Below are positions 63,382 through 64,000 of a stretch of DNA of 64,000 nt, one piece after another. How positions within the stretch are numbered: position 1 is the stretch's first letter; each line of letters opens with the position of its first letter. The notes under the pieces are model-generated. The model ran no database searches. It was not told where the DNA came from and saw only the letters and a list, made by a program, of their open reading frames with translations. Origin of the DNA: Competibacter_A sp037045535 (GTDB taxonomy: Bacteria > Pseudomonadota > Gammaproteobacteria > Competibacterales > Competibacteraceae); assembly GCA_037045535.1 (NCBI GenBank), contig JBAOHI010000073.1, positions 372,001 through 436,000 of the forward strand, given 5' to 3'. The translations under genes and the position numbers were made by a program.

Positions 63382-63457
63382 TTTTATTAAACCTCTTAAT
63401 CGACGACTACGGACCAGAGGAGGGCAAGGCAATCCCTCATGGCCCGGTTGCAAGCGT

Positions 63458-63769
63458 CTAATTCAGCTTGATCTGCACATCCACGCCAGCCGCAAGATCC
63501 AGCTTCATCAGCGCGTCGACCGTCTTGTCGGTAGGATCCAAGATGTCCATCAGCCGCTTGTGGGTGCGCAGCTCGTACTGGTCGCGGGCATCTTTATTAA
63601 CGTGCGGCGAAACCAGCACCGTGAACCGCTCCATCTTGGTCGGCAACGGAATGGGCCCGCGAACCTGGGCACCAGTGCGCTTGGCGGTCTCGACAATCTC
63701 CCGCGCTGACTGGTCGATCAGGCGATGGTCGAACGCCTTGAGGCGGATACGAATGCGCTGGTTGGTCAT
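63458..63769 (-). CDS. rpsJ: 30S ribosomal protein S10 / NusE
   Basis: 103 aa from the ATG at 63769 (MTNQRIRIRLKAFDHRLIDQ), the normal length. An ATG three codons upstream is also possible. GPIPLPTKMERFTVLVSPHV is typical. It is a 30S head protein and NusE in antitermination. First gene of the S10 operon, 9 bases after tuf, so it is probably co-transcribed with tuf and lacks a long L4-type leader. Confidence 0.97.
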   Translation of the reverse strand: MTNQRIRIRLKAFDHRLIDQSAREIVETAKRTGAQVRGPIPLPTKMERFTVLVSPHVNKDARDQYELRTHKRLMDILDPTDKTVDALMKLDLAAGVDVQIKLN

Positions 63770-63778
63770 GACGCTCAC

Positions 63779-64000
63779 TCAATGATTTTAGCGACGACGC
63801 CGGCGCCGACGGTACGGCCACCCTCGCGGATGGCAAAGCGCAGACCTTCGTCCATGGCGATGGGCGAGATCAGGCTGATCGTCATGCGTACGTTGTCGCC
63901 CGGCATCACCATCTCGACCCCTTCCGGAAGATCCACCGAGCCGGTCACGTCGGTGGTGCGGAAGTAAAACTGGGGTCGATAGCCCTTGAAGAAGGGGGTG
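63779..64000 (-). CDS. tuf: elongation factor Tu, C-terminal end (5' part outside window)
   Basis: The last 73 codons are visible: TPFFKGYRPQFYFRTTDVTG, GVEMVMPGDNVRMTISLISP and LRFAIREGGRTVGAGVVAKI. This is domain 3 of EF-Tu, which delivers aminoacyl-tRNA to the ribosome. Its place just before rpsJ matches the str-S10 junction of proteobacteria. The N-terminal GTPase domain lies beyond the right edge. Confidence 0.96.

Noticed and set aside
1..64000. CRISPR array, tRNA, rRNA or prophage
   Set aside because: No regularly spaced repeats, no cloverleaf with a TTCGA-type loop that I could support, and no phage structural genes were seen.

Overview
The window is a contiguous stretch of a high-GC gammaproteobacterial chromosome. 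The evidence is the gene order nadB / rpoE-rseA-rseB-rseC, lepA-lepB-DUF4845-rnc-era-recO, the presence of RseC and YgfX, and a gamma-type S10-spc-alpha ribosomal cluster. Ethylmalonyl-CoA pathway genes at the left edge and a split B12-dependent ribonucleotide reductase would fit a PHA-storing lineage such as the Competibacteraceae, but that placement is an inference. No tRNA, rRNA, CRISPR array, prophage or defence island was seen.

Layout. 1-2756: mesaconyl-CoA hydratase (cut by the edge) and methylsuccinyl-CoA dehydrogenase. 2989-8704: secreted subtilase, two proteins of unknown function, a hidden frameshifted small gene, a permease and YgfX. 8717-13297: nadB divergent from the sigma-E operon. 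13433-18845: lepA, lepB, DUF4845, rnc, era, recO. 18893-27865: a PfkB-type adenosine kinase, a bifunctional phosphotransferase/ATPase, PBP1B, a TPR lipoprotein, a YoaA/DinG helicase and a thioesterase. 27916-32096: an MFS transporter divergent from a LysR gene that is split by an IS630-family element, itself split by an IS5-family element. 32230-37209: sbcC and sbcD. 37296-41828: a HEXXH protein, then the activated-methyl cycle cluster metK, SAH riboswitch, ahcY, metF. 41938-43237: two lipoproteins, one FlgO-like. 43635-46973: nrdJa and nrdJb, separated by an unusually long hairpin-rich spacer. 47035-49623: a quinone oxidoreductase, a 57-aa ORF and an unknown membrane protein. 49736-64000: rplQ back to tuf, all on the minus strand.

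The genes form several working units. metK makes SAM, AhcY clears SAH under its own riboswitch, and MetF supplies methyl-THF. The rpoE operon carries its anti-sigma factor and sensor. SbcC and SbcD form one nuclease. NrdJa and NrdJb form one class II ribonucleotide reductase.

A pattern runs through the window. At least seven breaks in otherwise well-conserved genes (kinase, sbcC twice, sbcD twice, ahcY, quinone reductase), one in an IS remnant, and probably two in a small hidden gene are all restored by deleting one base. A uniform excess of +1 insertions points to assembly or read errors more than to gene decay. The clearest real biological structures are the nested IS insertion, for which the pre-insertion LysR sequence can be rebuilt exactly, and the structured nrdJa-nrdJb spacer.
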